NCBI RefSeq assembly: GCF_029222925.1
Contig: NZ_JARHUI010000002.1
Span: 496,001-560,000 of the forward strand
DNA from: Algoriphagus sp. CAU 1675
Lineage (GTDB): Bacteria > Bacteroidota > Bacteroidia > Cytophagales > Cyclobacteriaceae
Direction of reading: 5' to 3'
Length of the DNA stretch: 64,000 nucleotides
How positions within the stretch are numbered: position 1 is the first letter of the stretch; each line of letters begins with the position of its first letter. The notes below the pieces were generated by a model. The model was not told the DNA's origin. It worked only from the letters and a program-made list of their open reading frames with translations, and did no database searches. The translations under genes were made by a program, and so were the position numbers. This document shows positions 1 to 8,643 of this stretch, piece by piece.

Positions 1-483
1 TTCCGGGTCGGTTGGGGTTTTTATTAGCTTTCGTTTGATATCCCCAACTCCATCATAAGGATCCAACAAGTCCCCATAATTCTCCTTATTCAAAGAAATC
101 GCCATTGCATTGATGGTGAAATCCCTTCTTTCCAAATCCTCCTCCAAGGTCCCGTTTTCGACAATGGGTTTTCTAGACTCTAGCCTATAGGATTCTTTCC
201 TTGCTCCCACAAATTCCAGTTCGGAATCTTCCAATTGCAACATGGCAGTTCCAAAATTCTTGAAAACAGAAAGAGGAACATGGTACTCAAATTGTTTAGC
301 TACCTCTTCAGCTAAAGCTATTCCGCTACCCACGCAGGTAAAGTCAAGGTCTTTATTGACTCTTCCTAAAATCAGGTCCCTGACATATCCACCCACCACA
401 TAGGTTTCCAAACCTAAATTCTCTGCAGCCTTTGCGACCTTGGAAAAAATCTCGTTTTGGTCTAAGTGCTCTTTGAAATTCAT
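1..483 (-). CDS. cca: CCA tRNA nucleotidyltransferase, N-terminal part (cut by window start)
   Basis: Enzyme that adds or repairs the 3' CCA end of tRNAs in the cytoplasm, class II nucleotidyltransferase family. The 161 residues visible hold the head domain: the GGYVRDLILGR turn at residues 31-41, the metal-binding DLDF pair (D45, D47), and the RRDFTINAMA motif at 119-128, all diagnostic. The reading frame is open at the left edge, so the C-terminal neck, body and tail are outside the window. The start ATG (481-483) overlaps the stop TGA of the upstream gene (480-482), so translation is probably coupled to that gene. Family assignment is firm; whether it does full CCA addition or is a poly(A) polymerase relative cannot be settled from this half. 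Confidence 0.93.
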   Translation of the reverse strand, partial: MNFKEHLDQNEIFSKVAKAAENLGLETYVVGGYVRDLILGRVNKDLDFTCVGSGIALAEEVAKQFEYHVPLSVFKNFGTAMLQLEDSELEFVGARKESYRLESRKPIVENGTLEEDLERRDFTINAMAISLNKENYGDLLDPYDGVGDIKRKLIKTPTDPE

Positions 484-950
484 GCCTTGATAATTTTCAC
501 GTCTCCATCCGCTCCGAGATACAGTTCTTTTACAGAAGGACTAAAAAGAGGAAATTGTAATTTGGTATGGTTGGGGGTACTGACTCCCGAGTCCAATCGT
601 ACCAAAACAGGCTGGGAAATCTGGAAAAGAAATTTATTCCAATTTGGTTCACGAATCAGTGAAAACCGAATAAGTCCTTCTTTGGCCAGTTCTTCATTGA
701 CCAAAGCATTTGCATTGCTTTGGTAGATGGTTGGCTTGCTTGCAAACTCCACAATATCCAAAGAGACCTCGGAAAACTGCTCACAAATAGACCGTATTTG
801 AAACAGGTCAAATAACAGGTAAATCCAATCCTGCCCCATCTCCTTGTTCCACTTTTCGGGTTTCAGGAAAGTGAGCACCTTCCCATTCCCTTCCTTTAGA
901 TGGAGAATCCCTTCTTTCTTAAATTCGTTGATATAATTCGCAGATTCCAA
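480..950 (-). CDS. Degenerate Sua5/YrdC-like protein upstream of cca
   Basis: A 156-residue cytoplasmic protein without signal peptide or membrane segment. Its second half resembles the end of TsaC/YrdC threonylcarbamoyl-AMP synthases: KPTIYQSNANAL at residues 72-83 sits where those enzymes have KPxTxIYPxA, IRFSLIREPNW follows like their GIRI segment, and QPVLVRLDSGVS at 113-124 sits where KPLVSTSANLSG is expected. The N-terminal PTDTVWG-type catalytic segment is not recognisable, and the STSAN signature is replaced by VRLDSG, so catalysis is doubtful. It overlaps cca by an ATGA junction, putting both in a tRNA-related operon. The homology is by eye and remote; an unrelated hypothetical protein remains possible. 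Confidence 0.5.
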   Translation of the reverse strand: MESANYINEFKKEGILHLKEGNGKVLTFLKPEKWNKEMGQDWIYLLFDLFQIRSICEQFSEVSLDIVEFASKPTIYQSNANALVNEELAKEGLIRFSLIREPNWNKFLFQISQPVLVRLDSGVSTPNHTKLQFPLFSPSVKELYLGADGDVKIIKA

Positions 951-1013
951 AATGCTATAATATTTTTCACAAAAATAATCAGAATATTGAGAGCAGTTCT
1001 GCTAATCCGTTGA

Positions 1014-1045
1014 GCAAAAAAAAAGCCTCCTTACCAGGGAGGCTT
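1014..1045 (-). terminator. Rho-independent terminator of the DUF6249 gene
   Basis: An 8-bp perfect stem (1023-1030 with 1038-1045, arms AAGCCTCC/GGAGGCTT) is followed on the minus strand by a run of nine T. It lies just past the stop of the small membrane protein gene. Confidence 0.85.
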
Positions 1046-1064
1046 GCAAATAAACTCAAATAGC

Positions 1065-1406
1065 TTAATCTTCTTTTTTGGAAAGGTTTCTGTTGATGAA
1101 AAAGCTTGACGCTAATCCTATCCCTGCAAAAATAAAAATGCTAGAAGGAAAAGCCACATTACTTTCAAGGCCTACTTTCTCCAAAACCCCTCCGATCAAG
1201 ACTCCAGTACCTATCCCGATTGCCAATAAAGCCAGATTGAGCACAACTTCTCCAAAGCTGAATTTTTTTCCAGAATTGAAAAGTTTGGCGTCTGCTCCTT
1301 TTTCAATCAATGCCAGTCTTTCTTTGTTTCGGGTACTCAGGAATACATAGATGATTCCGAAAAAACTTGAAAAAACGATAAGTGTAATTAAAATTTCTCC
1401 TGCCAT
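1065..1406 (-). CDS. DUF6249-type small membrane protein
   Basis: A 113-residue integral membrane protein with three hydrophobic segments at about residues 4-23, 53-75 and 84-105. Between the first two lies a cytoplasmic-looking stretch RNKERLALIEKGADAKLF, typical of the DUF6249 family, whose function is unknown. It is transcribed divergently from the ECF sigma factor gene at 1517, with a perfect inverted repeat in the shared upstream region. In related bacteria such proteins are often encoded beside ECF sigma factors (from memory of family context). This suggests joint regulation, but no role can be read directly. Confidence 0.75.
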   Translation of the reverse strand: MAGEILITLIVFSSFFGIIYVFLSTRNKERLALIEKGADAKLFNSGKKFSFGEVVLNLALLAIGIGTGVLIGGVLEKVGLESNVAFPSSIFIFAGIGLASSFFINRNLSKKED

Positions 1407-1453
1407 ATTATTTAAGGTTAGTTTTCTTCTTTGATGTCTATCCTCAAAAAAAG

Positions 1454-1485
1454 GTTACAAAAGAGGAAAAAAAAATTTTTGTAAC
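1454..1485. promoter_or_regulatory. Inverted repeat between divergent DUF6249 and ECF sigma genes
   Basis: Perfect 9-bp arms GTTACAAAA (1454-1462) and TTTTGTAAC (1477-1485) are separated by a purine-rich 14-base spacer. It lies 48 bp upstream of the DUF6249 start and about 32 bp upstream of the sigma factor start. It could be an operator for both genes or a hairpin in a leader; position is all that supports a regulatory role. Confidence 0.5.
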
Positions 1486-1516
1486 TTATTTAATTCAATT
1501 TGCATCTAAGATTTAA

Positions 1517-2092
1517 ATGCATTTTCAGGAAGACGATTTTTATATTCAGCAAACTCTATCGGGCGAAATGGGTGCTTTTGGCCAATTGGTTCAAAAACAC
1601 CAAAAGTTCGCCTATACACTTGCCTTGCGAATACTCAAAAACTCAGAGGAAGCCGAAGAAGCTACTCAGGACGCCTTTTTCAAACTATTTCATAGCTTAG
1701 GCAGCTTTGAGGGAAAATCAAAATTCAAAACCTGGCTTTATAAAATCGTTTATCATGAGGCGCTGGGAAGGCTACGAAAGAAAAAAGATTCACATATACA
1801 ACTGGACGATATAACCGAGTTCGAATCTCTGAATACCGATTTTGAAAACGGTATAGAGGCGATGCAAAGCCAGGATAGAACAAAGTTGATCAAATATGCC
1901 CTAGATCAAATGAAATCAACAGAGGCAGCCGTCATAACCTTGTTCTATTTAGAGGAATACAGCATCAAGGAAATAACGGAGATTACAACCCAAACTGAGG
2001 CTAACGTAAAAATATTGCTTCATAGAGGCAGAAAAAACATGCTACATATCCTTCAAAAAAACATAAAAAAAGAATTAATCCATTTACTATAA
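1517..2092 (+). CDS. RNA polymerase sigma factor, ECF (sigma-70) family
   Basis: A 191-residue extracytoplasmic-function sigma factor that directs RNA polymerase to a set of promoters. Region 2 spans about residues 24-95, including LALRILKNSEEAEEATQDAF and the TWLYKIVYHEALGRLRKKK helix that recognises the -10 region. Region 4 covers about 130-185, with YLEEYSIKEITEITTQTEANVK as its helix-turn-helix and the LLHRGRKNM end typical of the family. Length is normal for a minimal ECF factor with no extra domains. The next gene starts about 12 bp downstream and encodes a two-helix membrane protein that may act as its regulator. The regulon cannot be inferred from this window. Confidence 0.93.
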   Translation: MHFQEDDFYIQQTLSGEMGAFGQLVQKHQKFAYTLALRILKNSEEAEEATQDAFFKLFHSLGSFEGKSKFKTWLYKIVYHEALGRLRKKKDSHIQLDDITEFESLNTDFENGIEAMQSQDRTKLIKYALDQMKSTEAAVITLFYLEEYSIKEITEITTQTEANVKILLHRGRKNMLHILQKNIKKELIHLL

Positions 2093-2103
2093 TTTTGCGG
2101 CAT

Positions 2104-2496
2104 ATGGAAAATAGAGACCCCTTTCATAAATGGATCAAGGAAACTGGAACAGAAAATCCCGGTAAAGATTTTCATCTCAGGATTATTCAAAAGCTGGAGA
2201 ATCAAAAATCGATGGTTCCTTACTCTCCTATTATAACTGCAAAAGCCTGGGCGGCGATTTTGATATTCATAGGAATCATCATTATCAATGTTCTACTTTT
2301 TGTACCAGGAGACCATTCCACTTTCATGCTATTCGAAAAGATCCCCCAACTGAACATTTCCTATTTCACTATAAAGGTCCCATCATTTAGCTTTCCTGCT
2401 ATAATCATAGATCAAGTAATGAGTATTTCTATTGCAATCTTTAGTTTATTCTCCTTTCTCTATATTTTCTTTTGGAGCAAAAAATGGCACTTTTAA
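2104..2496 (+). CDS. Small two-helix membrane protein following the ECF sigma gene
   Basis: About 130 residues from the ATG at 2104; a TTG nine bases upstream would add three residues and is less likely. The N-terminal 40 residues are hydrophilic (HKWIKETGTENPGKDFHLRI), then come two membrane segments at about residues 45-65 and 93-115 joined by a periplasmic loop. Its place directly behind an ECF sigma gene, and the layout of a short cytoplasmic head plus membrane anchor, fit a co-transcribed anti-sigma-like partner. No zinc-finger (HxxxCxxC) or FecR motif is visible, so this is inference from position. Unrelated membrane function is equally compatible with the sequence. Confidence 0.65.
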   Translation: MENRDPFHKWIKETGTENPGKDFHLRIIQKLENQKSMVPYSPIITAKAWAAILIFIGIIIINVLLFVPGDHSTFMLFEKIPQLNISYFTIKVPSFSFPAIIIDQVMSISIAIFSLFSFLYIFFWSKKWHF

Positions 2497-2504
2497 TAAA
2501 ACAA

Positions 2505-2535
2505 AAAGAGGCATCATAAAGATGCCTCTTTTTTT
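2505..2535. terminator. Bidirectional terminator
   Basis: An 11-bp perfect stem AAAGAGGCATC/GATGCCTCTTT (2505-2515 with 2521-2531), with T runs in both directions. It serves the sigma factor operon on the plus strand and the HTH gene on the minus strand. Confidence 0.9.
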
Positions 2536-2552
2536 GTCATTTAATTTCTAAA

Positions 2553-2954
2553 TTATCCTCTCAGCCAATTTATAAAAGTCTGATAACCTACTCCGATCTC
2601 TCTTGCAAAAGCAGCCTTGGTTTTCTTTCCAGCAGCTTCTACTTTTCTCCATTCTTCAATAATTTTACTCTTTTCTGAATCAGAAAATGATCTTCTTTTA
2701 GAAGTTTTTCCAACAGAAGAACCACTTAACATTGCTACCAATTCATTCAATTCATTCAGGAATTTTCCATCAGTTAAGAATAATCCTGCCGCTTCCAATT
2801 TTTTGATAACATCATCCTTTGGGTTTACAGGAGTAACGGCAATTCCTCTGGCTGCCGCCTCGTTTAGGTCAATTTTTTTACCTTCTGCAGTTTTATAGAT
2901 AAACCCATCATTTTTTTTGAGGTCTGCAATTGCCTCTTTAATTAGATCTCTCAT
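2553..2954 (-). CDS. Hypothetical protein with C-terminal transposase-type helix-turn-helix
   Basis: A 133-residue protein. The last 47 residues (about 87-133), starting RRSFSDSEKSKIIEEWRKVE and ending GVGYQTFINWLRG, look like the helix-turn-helix at the N-terminus of IS3/IS66-type OrfA proteins, which recognises DNA. The first 80 residues (KKNDGFIYKTAEGKKIDL and onward) match no family I know. There is no catalytic transposase gene and no terminal inverted repeats nearby, so this appears to be a standalone DNA-binding protein rather than part of a live insertion sequence. It is probably a regulator, by inference. The gene and its neighbour at 3080 are visibly richer in A and T than the core genes around them. 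Confidence 0.7.
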   Translation of the reverse strand: MRDLIKEAIADLKKNDGFIYKTAEGKKIDLNEAAARGIAVTPVNPKDDVIKKLEAAGLFLTDGKFLNELNELVAMLSGSSVGKTSKRRSFSDSEKSKIIEEWRKVEAAGKKTKAAFAREIGVGYQTFINWLRG

Positions 2955-3079
2955 GCTAGTACACTATTTTCATTAATAAAATGAATTCAAATATATCAGA
3001 AAAAGTATTTTATATCTACAAATACATCTCTTTAATATTGATTATTTTAAAAAAATTAACACAAACATGAGAAAAATCA

Positions 3080-3841
3080 TTAATTAACCGAGTAGTTATT
3101 TAACCAGTGATTAATCAAATTAAAATGTGACTGTTGATTTCTAAGGGTATTAAAATATATTTTTTCCATACCAGAGTTTTGGAAATTCACCTGAAACAAA
3201 GACAAATCCAATTCATTATTCAGGTTTTCAATTAACTCCACAAAAGACGAATACTCCGGTAATTGTATATCATCATGTTCAGTTGGAACTAAAGAGAAAC
3301 CTATAGAAACATCTGAATTAACTAAAAAAGAATAAGATAAACTGTCTCTATTTTTATTTCTAAGCAGTACAATTGACTCCTGTTGATTAGTCAATACCGC
3401 AATTTCTTCTGAGCTAATCCTTGTAGCCAATTCTTCTCCAATACTTTTTAATAAAAACTCAACAAACCTCTTCCAAGAGACAGATAAATTTTCTGGTAAA
3501 TCGTAGGGTTTGGGTTCCTGGGAAAAAGCGGTCTCTAATTTCAACCCTGCTGAATCACATATAGATAGTATGTCAAACCAATATTGGTCGGGAGGAGTAT
3601 TGGTAGGCCAGAAAACTACCAAATCGCGCTGATCCAAAATCAGAGAATCAAATAGCTCTCCGTAAAAAGAATGAAATGCACCATAAGACGATCCTAAATT
3701 TAACCAGTCAACTTTTTCCAGCAATAGAATCGGATCAAGAGCAAAGGGAATGTTCGCATTTTTTGAAATTCTGATTGAACTGGATTTCGACGAATCCTCG
3801 AGTTTATTTACCAAGATAATTTTTGGACATTGTGTTTTCAT
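3080..3841 (-). CDS. Hypothetical protein, no recognisable family
   Basis: A 253-residue soluble protein with no signal peptide, membrane segment or motif I recognise. The N-terminus QCPKIILVNKLEDSSKSSS is followed by a mixed alpha/beta-looking stretch containing LVVFWPTNTPPDQYWFDIL at about 95-113 and an acidic C-terminal half. It is transcribed alone on the minus strand, back to back with pyrG and 125 bp upstream of the HTH gene; both may be recent additions, given their AT-rich sequence. The frame is well filled and has a clean ATG start, so it is likely a real gene, but no function can be assigned. Confidence 0.7.
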   Translation of the reverse strand: MKTQCPKIILVNKLEDSSKSSSIRISKNANIPFALDPILLLEKVDWLNLGSSYGAFHSFYGELFDSLILDQRDLVVFWPTNTPPDQYWFDILSICDSAGLKLETAFSQEPKPYDLPENLSVSWKRFVEFLLKSIGEELATRISSEEIAVLTNQQESIVLLRNKNRDSLSYSFLVNSDVSIGFSLVPTEHDDIQLPEYSSFVELIENLNNELDLSLFQVNFQNSGMEKIYFNTLRNQQSHFNLINHWLNNYSVN

Positions 3842-4046
3842 GATTTAAGGGATTGAAGAGTTTCAATGATTTTCGTATTCCTTGGGACCAAGATGCCTTT
3901 TCGGTCACTCAACCCGGAATAAAAGTAGAAACAGAAAATATTTATCGAACACATTTGTCACAAATTGTCAGCATTTACTTTTAGGCTTTAATTTGAAAAA
4001 AATGACTAAAGCACAAATTTCCGGAAAAGGAATCAGATAATTTCCT

Positions 4047-4054
4047 TAATTTTG
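4047..4054 (+). promoter_or_regulatory. Possible -7 element for pyrG
   Basis: TAATTTTG fits the Bacteroidetes -7 consensus TAnnTTTG and lies 44 bp before the pyrG start. No TTG is found at the usual 19-20 nt distance upstream, so the promoter call is tentative. Confidence 0.35.
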
Positions 4055-4098
4055 AGCCCCATAAGAATCCATTCAAATTCATTCTCCACTCCATTCTT

Positions 4099-5712
4099 AT
4101 GGCTTCATCCACCAAATACATCTTTATCACCGGAGGCGTGACCTCTTCACTTGGGAAAGGCATCATTGCTTCCTCTTTGGGCAAATTGCTGCAATCAAGA
4201 GGGTTCAGTGTTACGATCCAAAAATTCGACCCCTATCTCAATATAGATCCGGGAACTCTTAATCCCTACGAACATGGGGAATGTTATGTCACTGATGATG
4301 GAGCAGAAACGGATCTTGACTTGGGACACTATGAGCGATTCCTGAATGTGCCGACTTCTCAAAGCAACAACATCACTACAGGAAGGATCTACAACAATGT
4401 CATCACCAAAGAGCGAAAAGGAGAATTTCTTGGCAAAACGGTACAGGTAATCCCCCACATCACTGATGAAATCAAGTCCAATTTTTACAAACTTGGCGAA
4501 GAGGGAAAATACGATGTAGTAATCACCGAAATAGGTGGATGTGTCGGTGATATCGAATCCCTTCCTTTCATTGAAGCAGTGAGACAGGCGAGACTGGACT
4601 TAGGACCAAATAATTTTCTGGTAATCCACCTGACCCTGATCCCTTATCTCAAGGCGGCAAAAGAACTGAAGACCAAACCAACTCAACATTCGGTAAAACA
4701 GCTTTTGGAAGCAGGTATTCAGCCGGATATTCTGGTTTGCCGTACAGAGCACCACCTACCTTTAGAGGTTAAAAAGAAGCTTGCACTTTTCTGTAACGTA
4801 CAGTTAAACAGTGTAATTGAGGCCATGGATGCAGACACCATTTATGATGTGCCTTTGCTGATGAAAAAAGAGAAACTGGATGAGCGTGTATTGTCCAAAT
4901 TGAAACTCTCTTCAAAATCCAATTCGGAGCTAGAGGAATGGAAGGAATTCCTTGGAAAACTGAAAAACCCAACCCAAGAAACCACAATCGGCCTGATCGG
5001 AAAATATGTTTCCCTTCCAGATTCCTATAAATCCATCATTGAGTCCTTCACTCATGCAGGTGCATCAATTGAATGCCAAGTCAACCTGAAATTGATTTCT
5101 TCTGAAGAAATCAACCATGAAAACTATGAAACCAAACTCAGAGGATTGGATGGGATTTTGGTCGCTCCTGGTTTCGGGGAGAGGGGCTTTGAAGGAAAAA
5201 TAGAAACTGTAAAATATGCCCGAGAACATGGAATTCCTTTCTTTGGAATTTGTCTGGGAATGCAGGTAGCAGTTATTGAGTATTGCAGAAACGTTCTTCA
5301 ACTGGAAGGAGCAAATAGCACGGAAATGGACCCCTACACGCCTAACCCTGTGATTGCCCTGATGGAAGAGCAAAAGAATGTGGATCAAATGGGAGGCACC
5401 ATGCGACTTGGCTCTTATGCTTGTGAACTCAAAAAGTCCAGCAAAGCATTTGCAGCCTACGGAAAAACAAAAATTAACGAAAGACACCGTCATCGTTACG
5501 AATTCAACAACCATTACCTGGAACAAATCGAAAATGCAGGGATGATCGCTACTGGTAAAAACCCAGAAACCGGTTTGGTGGAAATCGTAGAAATCAAAAA
5601 CCATCCCTGGTTTGTTGGCGTTCAATTCCATCCGGAGTACAAAAGTACCGTACTTAGTCCACAGCCTTTATTTGTCAAATTCATTCAAGCAGCTGTAGCA
5701 AACAAAAAATAA
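4099..5712 (+). CDS. pyrG: CTP synthase
   Basis: Makes CTP from UTP, ATP and glutamine, the last step of pyrimidine nucleotide synthesis in the cytoplasm. The protein has 537 residues, the normal family length. The synthetase domain at about 1-270 opens with [20 protein letters not shown], the ATP-binding loop, and includes [15 protein letters not shown] and the [20 protein letters not shown] region. The glutaminase domain at about 290-535 has the GICLGMQ nucleophile Cys385 and the FHPEY histidine-glutamate near the end. It is followed by yidC after 45 bp with no terminator between, so the two may be co-transcribed. All key residues seen are intact. Confidence 0.98.
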   Translation: MASSTKYIFITGGVTSSLGKGIIASSLGKLLQSRGFSVTIQKFDPYLNIDPGTLNPYEHGECYVTDDGAETDLDLGHYERFLNVPTSQSNNITTGRIYNNVITKERKGEFLGKTVQVIPHITDEIKSNFYKLGEEGKYDVVITEIGGCVGDIESLPFIEAVRQARLDLGPNNFLVIHLTLIPYLKAAKELKTKPTQHSVKQLLEAGIQPDILVCRTEHHLPLEVKKKLALFCNVQLNSVIEAMDADTIYDVPLLMKKEKLDERVLSKLKLSSKSNSELEEWKEFLGKLKNPTQETTIGLIGKYVSLPDSYKSIIESFTHAGASIECQVNLKLISSEEINHENYETKLRGLDGILVAPGFGERGFEGKIETVKYAREHGIPFFGICLGMQVAVIEYCRNVLQLEGANSTEMDPYTPNPVIALMEEQKNVDQMGGTMRLGSYACELKKSSKAFAAYGKTKINERHRHRYEFNNHYLEQIENAGMIATGKNPETGLVEIVEIKNHPWFVGVQFHPEYKSTVLSPQPLFVKFIQAAVANKK

Positions 5713-5757
5713 ACAATTCAAATCCCCAAACTATCTTGGGGTTGATACCAATTAAAT

Positions 5758-7554
5758 ATGGATAGAAATCAAGCAACAGGTTTGATCCTTTTTGCGGCAG
5801 TCATTTTGACTTACTCAATCTTTTTTGCCAGTAGCCCGGAAGTCCCGGAGGTAGAAACCGAAACACAGGCACAGACTGAGACCAAAATACAGGAAGTCGA
5901 GGCAACTGCCGAAATGGTCGCCGTACCAGATAGTACTCTGGACGCAGAAAGGATAGCAAAATTTGGGGTTTTAGCCCCTCTTACTCAGGGAAACGAGGAA
6001 ATCGTCACCCTGGAAAACGACAAAATCCAAGTAAAAATTTCCTCCAAAGGTGCTGAAATAAAGGAGGTAATCCTCAAAGAATACCTGGACTGGAAGAAAC
6101 AACCACTGGCCCTGATTGATGAAAACAGCTCATCGATCAATTTCTCGCTAGAAAGCCGCACTGGTACAATCCAACTGGAGGATCTATTCTTTTCACCTAG
6201 TCTTGGAAGTTATGAAAATGAGGAAGGAGTTACCGTTCATACCCTCAGTTTTCAGACAGGCTCCGAAAGCGGAAAACTAATTCAGGAATACCAGCTTTCC
6301 GAAGGGAGCTATGAAGTGGCCAAATCCTTCAGGATGGAAAATTATTCCGGAGTTTTCATAGGGAATTCTATCCAGATGAACTGGGAAGACCAGGTAAGAG
6401 CTCACGAAAGAGACCTTGCTGAATCCAGAAGAAAAACCCAACTGAATTACTTCACTGCTTCAGAGTCCTATGAAAACCTTGGTGTAAGCGACGATGCAGA
6501 ACAAGAAGCAGTAGCAGAACCTGTCAAGTGGATAGGCTTCAGCCAAAGATTCTTCACTGCGGGGATTATTGCGGACGCTGATTTCCAAAATGTAAATTTG
6601 GCACAAAGTACTCCAGCGGATAGTGCATTTGTAAGAAATATGAGTGCAAGTCTGACTATCCCAATGCAAGATGGAGAAGTTTCTTACCGCTATTATTTTG
6701 GCCCTGACAAATACAAAGTACTCAAGAAAGTCAGTGAAGGCTTTGAGAAAAACGTAGACATGGGCTACTTCTTTGTAAGCTGGGTCAACAAATACATCAT
6801 CGTCAATCTTTTCTCCTTCCTTGAAAAATATTTCAGCAGCTACGGAGCGATTATTATACTCATCGTATTCATCATCAAATTAGCTTTATTCCCATTGACC
6901 TATAAATCTTATATAGGCATGGCAAAAATGAGGGTAATCAAACCTGAAATCGATGAACTGAAAGAGAAATACGGAGACGATCAGACCAAGATGCAGCAGG
7001 AACAGATGAAGCTGTTTTCCCAGCTTGGAGTAAGCCCAATTTCAGGCTGTCTTCCAATGGTTCTTCAGATGCCATTCCTTTTTGCGATGTTCTTTTTCTT
7101 CCCGAACGCCATCGAGTTGAGACAAGAATCCTTCCTATGGGCATCGGATCTTTCCACGTTTGATGAATTCATCAAATTGCCATTTACGATTCCATTTTAT
7201 GGATCACATGTGAGTTTGTTCACCTTGCTGATGACCGTTTCACAAATCGTCTACACTCACTTCAACAATCAGCTTACTACCGCGACGGGTCCAATGAAAA
7301 ACCTAGGCTACATCATGCCGGTAATGTTCATGTTTATCCTGAACTCCTACCCTGCAGGATTGAGCTTCTACTATTTCGTATCGAACATGGTGACATTTGG
7401 ACAGCAGTCCCTGATTAAGCTTTTTGTAGATGACAAAAAGATCAGAAAGATGGTTGACGACAACAAAGCCAAAAACGTCAACAAGAAAAAGTCAAAATTC
7501 CAGCAGAGACTAGAAGACGCAATGAAGGCGGCTGACACCAACCGAAAAAAATAA
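5758..7554 (+). CDS. yidC: Membrane protein insertase YidC
   Basis: Inserts and folds inner-membrane proteins, with or without the Sec translocon. The 598 residues fit the long Gram-negative form: an N-terminal membrane segment (about 6-24), a large periplasmic beta domain (about 80-330), then the conserved core with five membrane segments from about 345 to 560. The core includes YGAIIILIVFIIKLALFPLT and GVSPISGCLPMVLQMPFLF with the family's conserved turns. The C-terminal tail is rich in lysine (KNVNKKKSKFQQR), as expected for ribosome contact. It sits between pyrG and a terminator, apart from the rnpA/rpmH context seen in other phyla. Confidence 0.97.
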   Translation: MDRNQATGLILFAAVILTYSIFFASSPEVPEVETETQAQTETKIQEVEATAEMVAVPDSTLDAERIAKFGVLAPLTQGNEEIVTLENDKIQVKISSKGAEIKEVILKEYLDWKKQPLALIDENSSSINFSLESRTGTIQLEDLFFSPSLGSYENEEGVTVHTLSFQTGSESGKLIQEYQLSEGSYEVAKSFRMENYSGVFIGNSIQMNWEDQVRAHERDLAESRRKTQLNYFTASESYENLGVSDDAEQEAVAEPVKWIGFSQRFFTAGIIADADFQNVNLAQSTPADSAFVRNMSASLTIPMQDGEVSYRYYFGPDKYKVLKKVSEGFEKNVDMGYFFVSWVNKYIIVNLFSFLEKYFSSYGAIIILIVFIIKLALFPLTYKSYIGMAKMRVIKPEIDELKEKYGDDQTKMQQEQMKLFSQLGVSPISGCLPMVLQMPFLFAMFFFFPNAIELRQESFLWASDLSTFDEFIKLPFTIPFYGSHVSLFTLLMTVSQIVYTHFNNQLTTATGPMKNLGYIMPVMFMFILNSYPAGLSFYYFVSNMVTFGQQSLIKLFVDDKKIRKMVDDNKAKNVNKKKSKFQQRLEDAMKAADTNRKK

Positions 7555-7582
7555 AAAGGGACCCGAAAGGGTCTTTTTTTTT
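7555..7582 (+). terminator. Terminator after yidC
   Basis: Stem GACCC-GAAA-GGGTC (7560-7573), extended by G-T and A-T pairs, followed by a run of nine T. It begins right at the yidC stop. Confidence 0.88.
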
Positions 7583-7857
7583 GTTAAAAAAGAAGACAAA
7601 AGTATCATTCCTAAGCATTAAATGCGTTCTTAAACTACTCGTTTCCCGTTTCACAAATTAGTTACTATAAAAAGCCATCAATATTGACCACATAAATAGC
7701 TAACTAATTAAAAGCAAAGCCATTGACTAAATTCTACCAATAATTACCTACAGTTATGCGACAATTTTTGTCAGAAGGCAATTGCTAAAAAAAGAGTGAA
7801 ACAGGAACGAAAAAGCATTGATTTTGCTTAATATTGAGTCTTAATTTAAACAACACC
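7583..7857. other. AT-rich intergenic region before parA
   Basis: About 275 bases with no open frame, no tRNA-like fold and no clear TTG/TAnnTTTG promoter pair. No parS-like palindrome was recognised by eye. It must contain the parA promoter, but I cannot place it. Confidence 0.5.
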
Positions 7858-8640
7858 ATGGGAAAAATCATTGCCATAGCCAACCAAAAAGGCGGAGTGG
7901 GAAAAACCACAACTGCGATGAACCTTGCTGCGAGTCTTGCAGTATTGGAGCACAAAACCTTGGTGATCGATGCGGACCCTCAAGCCAACACCACATCCGG
8001 ATTAGGTCATGATCCCAAATCAATTAATACCAGCATTTATGAATGTATGGTCGACGGAATTGATGTGAAAGAAATCATTCTCAAAACCGAAATTGAAAAT
8101 CTGGATCTGGTTCCTTCTCATATTGACTTGGTAGGAGCTGAAGTCGAAATGATCAATATGGAAAACCGGGAAGAAAAAATGAAGGAGGTGGTTTCAGGTC
8201 TCAAGGACCTTTACGACTTCATTATCATTGACTGTTCCCCTTCCCTAGGTTTGATCACGATCAATGCCCTGACTGCGGCCAACTCCGTAATTATTCCTGT
8301 TCAATGCGAATATTTTGCATTGGAAGGCTTGGGTAAATTATTGAACACTATCAAAATCATCCAAACCAGACTCAACCCAGACCTGGAAATAGAAGGGATT
8401 TTGCTGACCATGTATGATGTACGTCTCAGACTGTCCAACCAAGTGGTGGATGAAGTTCGAGTGCACTTCAAAAACATGGTATTCGATACGATCATCCCGA
8501 GAAATGTTCGCTTAAGTGAATCTCCAAGCTTTGGTCTACCTGCCATTGCTTTTGATGCAGAAGGAAAAGGTGCAATCGCCTATCTAAATTTGGCCAGTGA
8601 GATTGCAGAGAAGAATGGCATTCAAAATCAGAACGCATAA
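7858..8640 (+). CDS. parA: Chromosome-partitioning ATPase ParA/Soj
   Basis: A 260-residue deviant Walker ATPase that works with ParB to segregate the chromosome origin region. The P loop QKGGVGKTT lies at residues 9-17, the Walker A' D-A-D-P-Q motif ([15 protein letters not shown]) near 40, and [18 protein letters not shown] is the Walker B strand. The chosen ATG at 7858 places the P loop at the usual position; a TTG eight codons upstream would only add a poorly conserved leader. It is followed by parB after 3 bp in a clear operon that continues through DUF5683, dapB and lepB. Confidence 0.96.
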   Translation: MGKIIAIANQKGGVGKTTTAMNLAASLAVLEHKTLVIDADPQANTTSGLGHDPKSINTSIYECMVDGIDVKEIILKTEIENLDLVPSHIDLVGAEVEMINMENREEKMKEVVSGLKDLYDFIIIDCSPSLGLITINALTAANSVIIPVQCEYFALEGLGKLLNTIKIIQTRLNPDLEIEGILLTMYDVRLRLSNQVVDEVRVHFKNMVFDTIIPRNVRLSESPSFGLPAIAFDAEGKGAIAYLNLASEIAEKNGIQNQNA

Positions 8641-8643
8641 GCT

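Noticed and set aside
2553..2954. Remnant of an IS3-type insertion sequence
   Set aside because: Only a helix-turn-helix is present; no DDE transposase gene, terminal inverted repeats or target-site duplication was seen around it.
5065..5631. A 188-codon frame antisense to pyrG
   Set aside because: Covered by the conserved CTP synthase glutaminase domain on the other strand; cysteine- and phenylalanine-rich translation is typical of a shadow frame.
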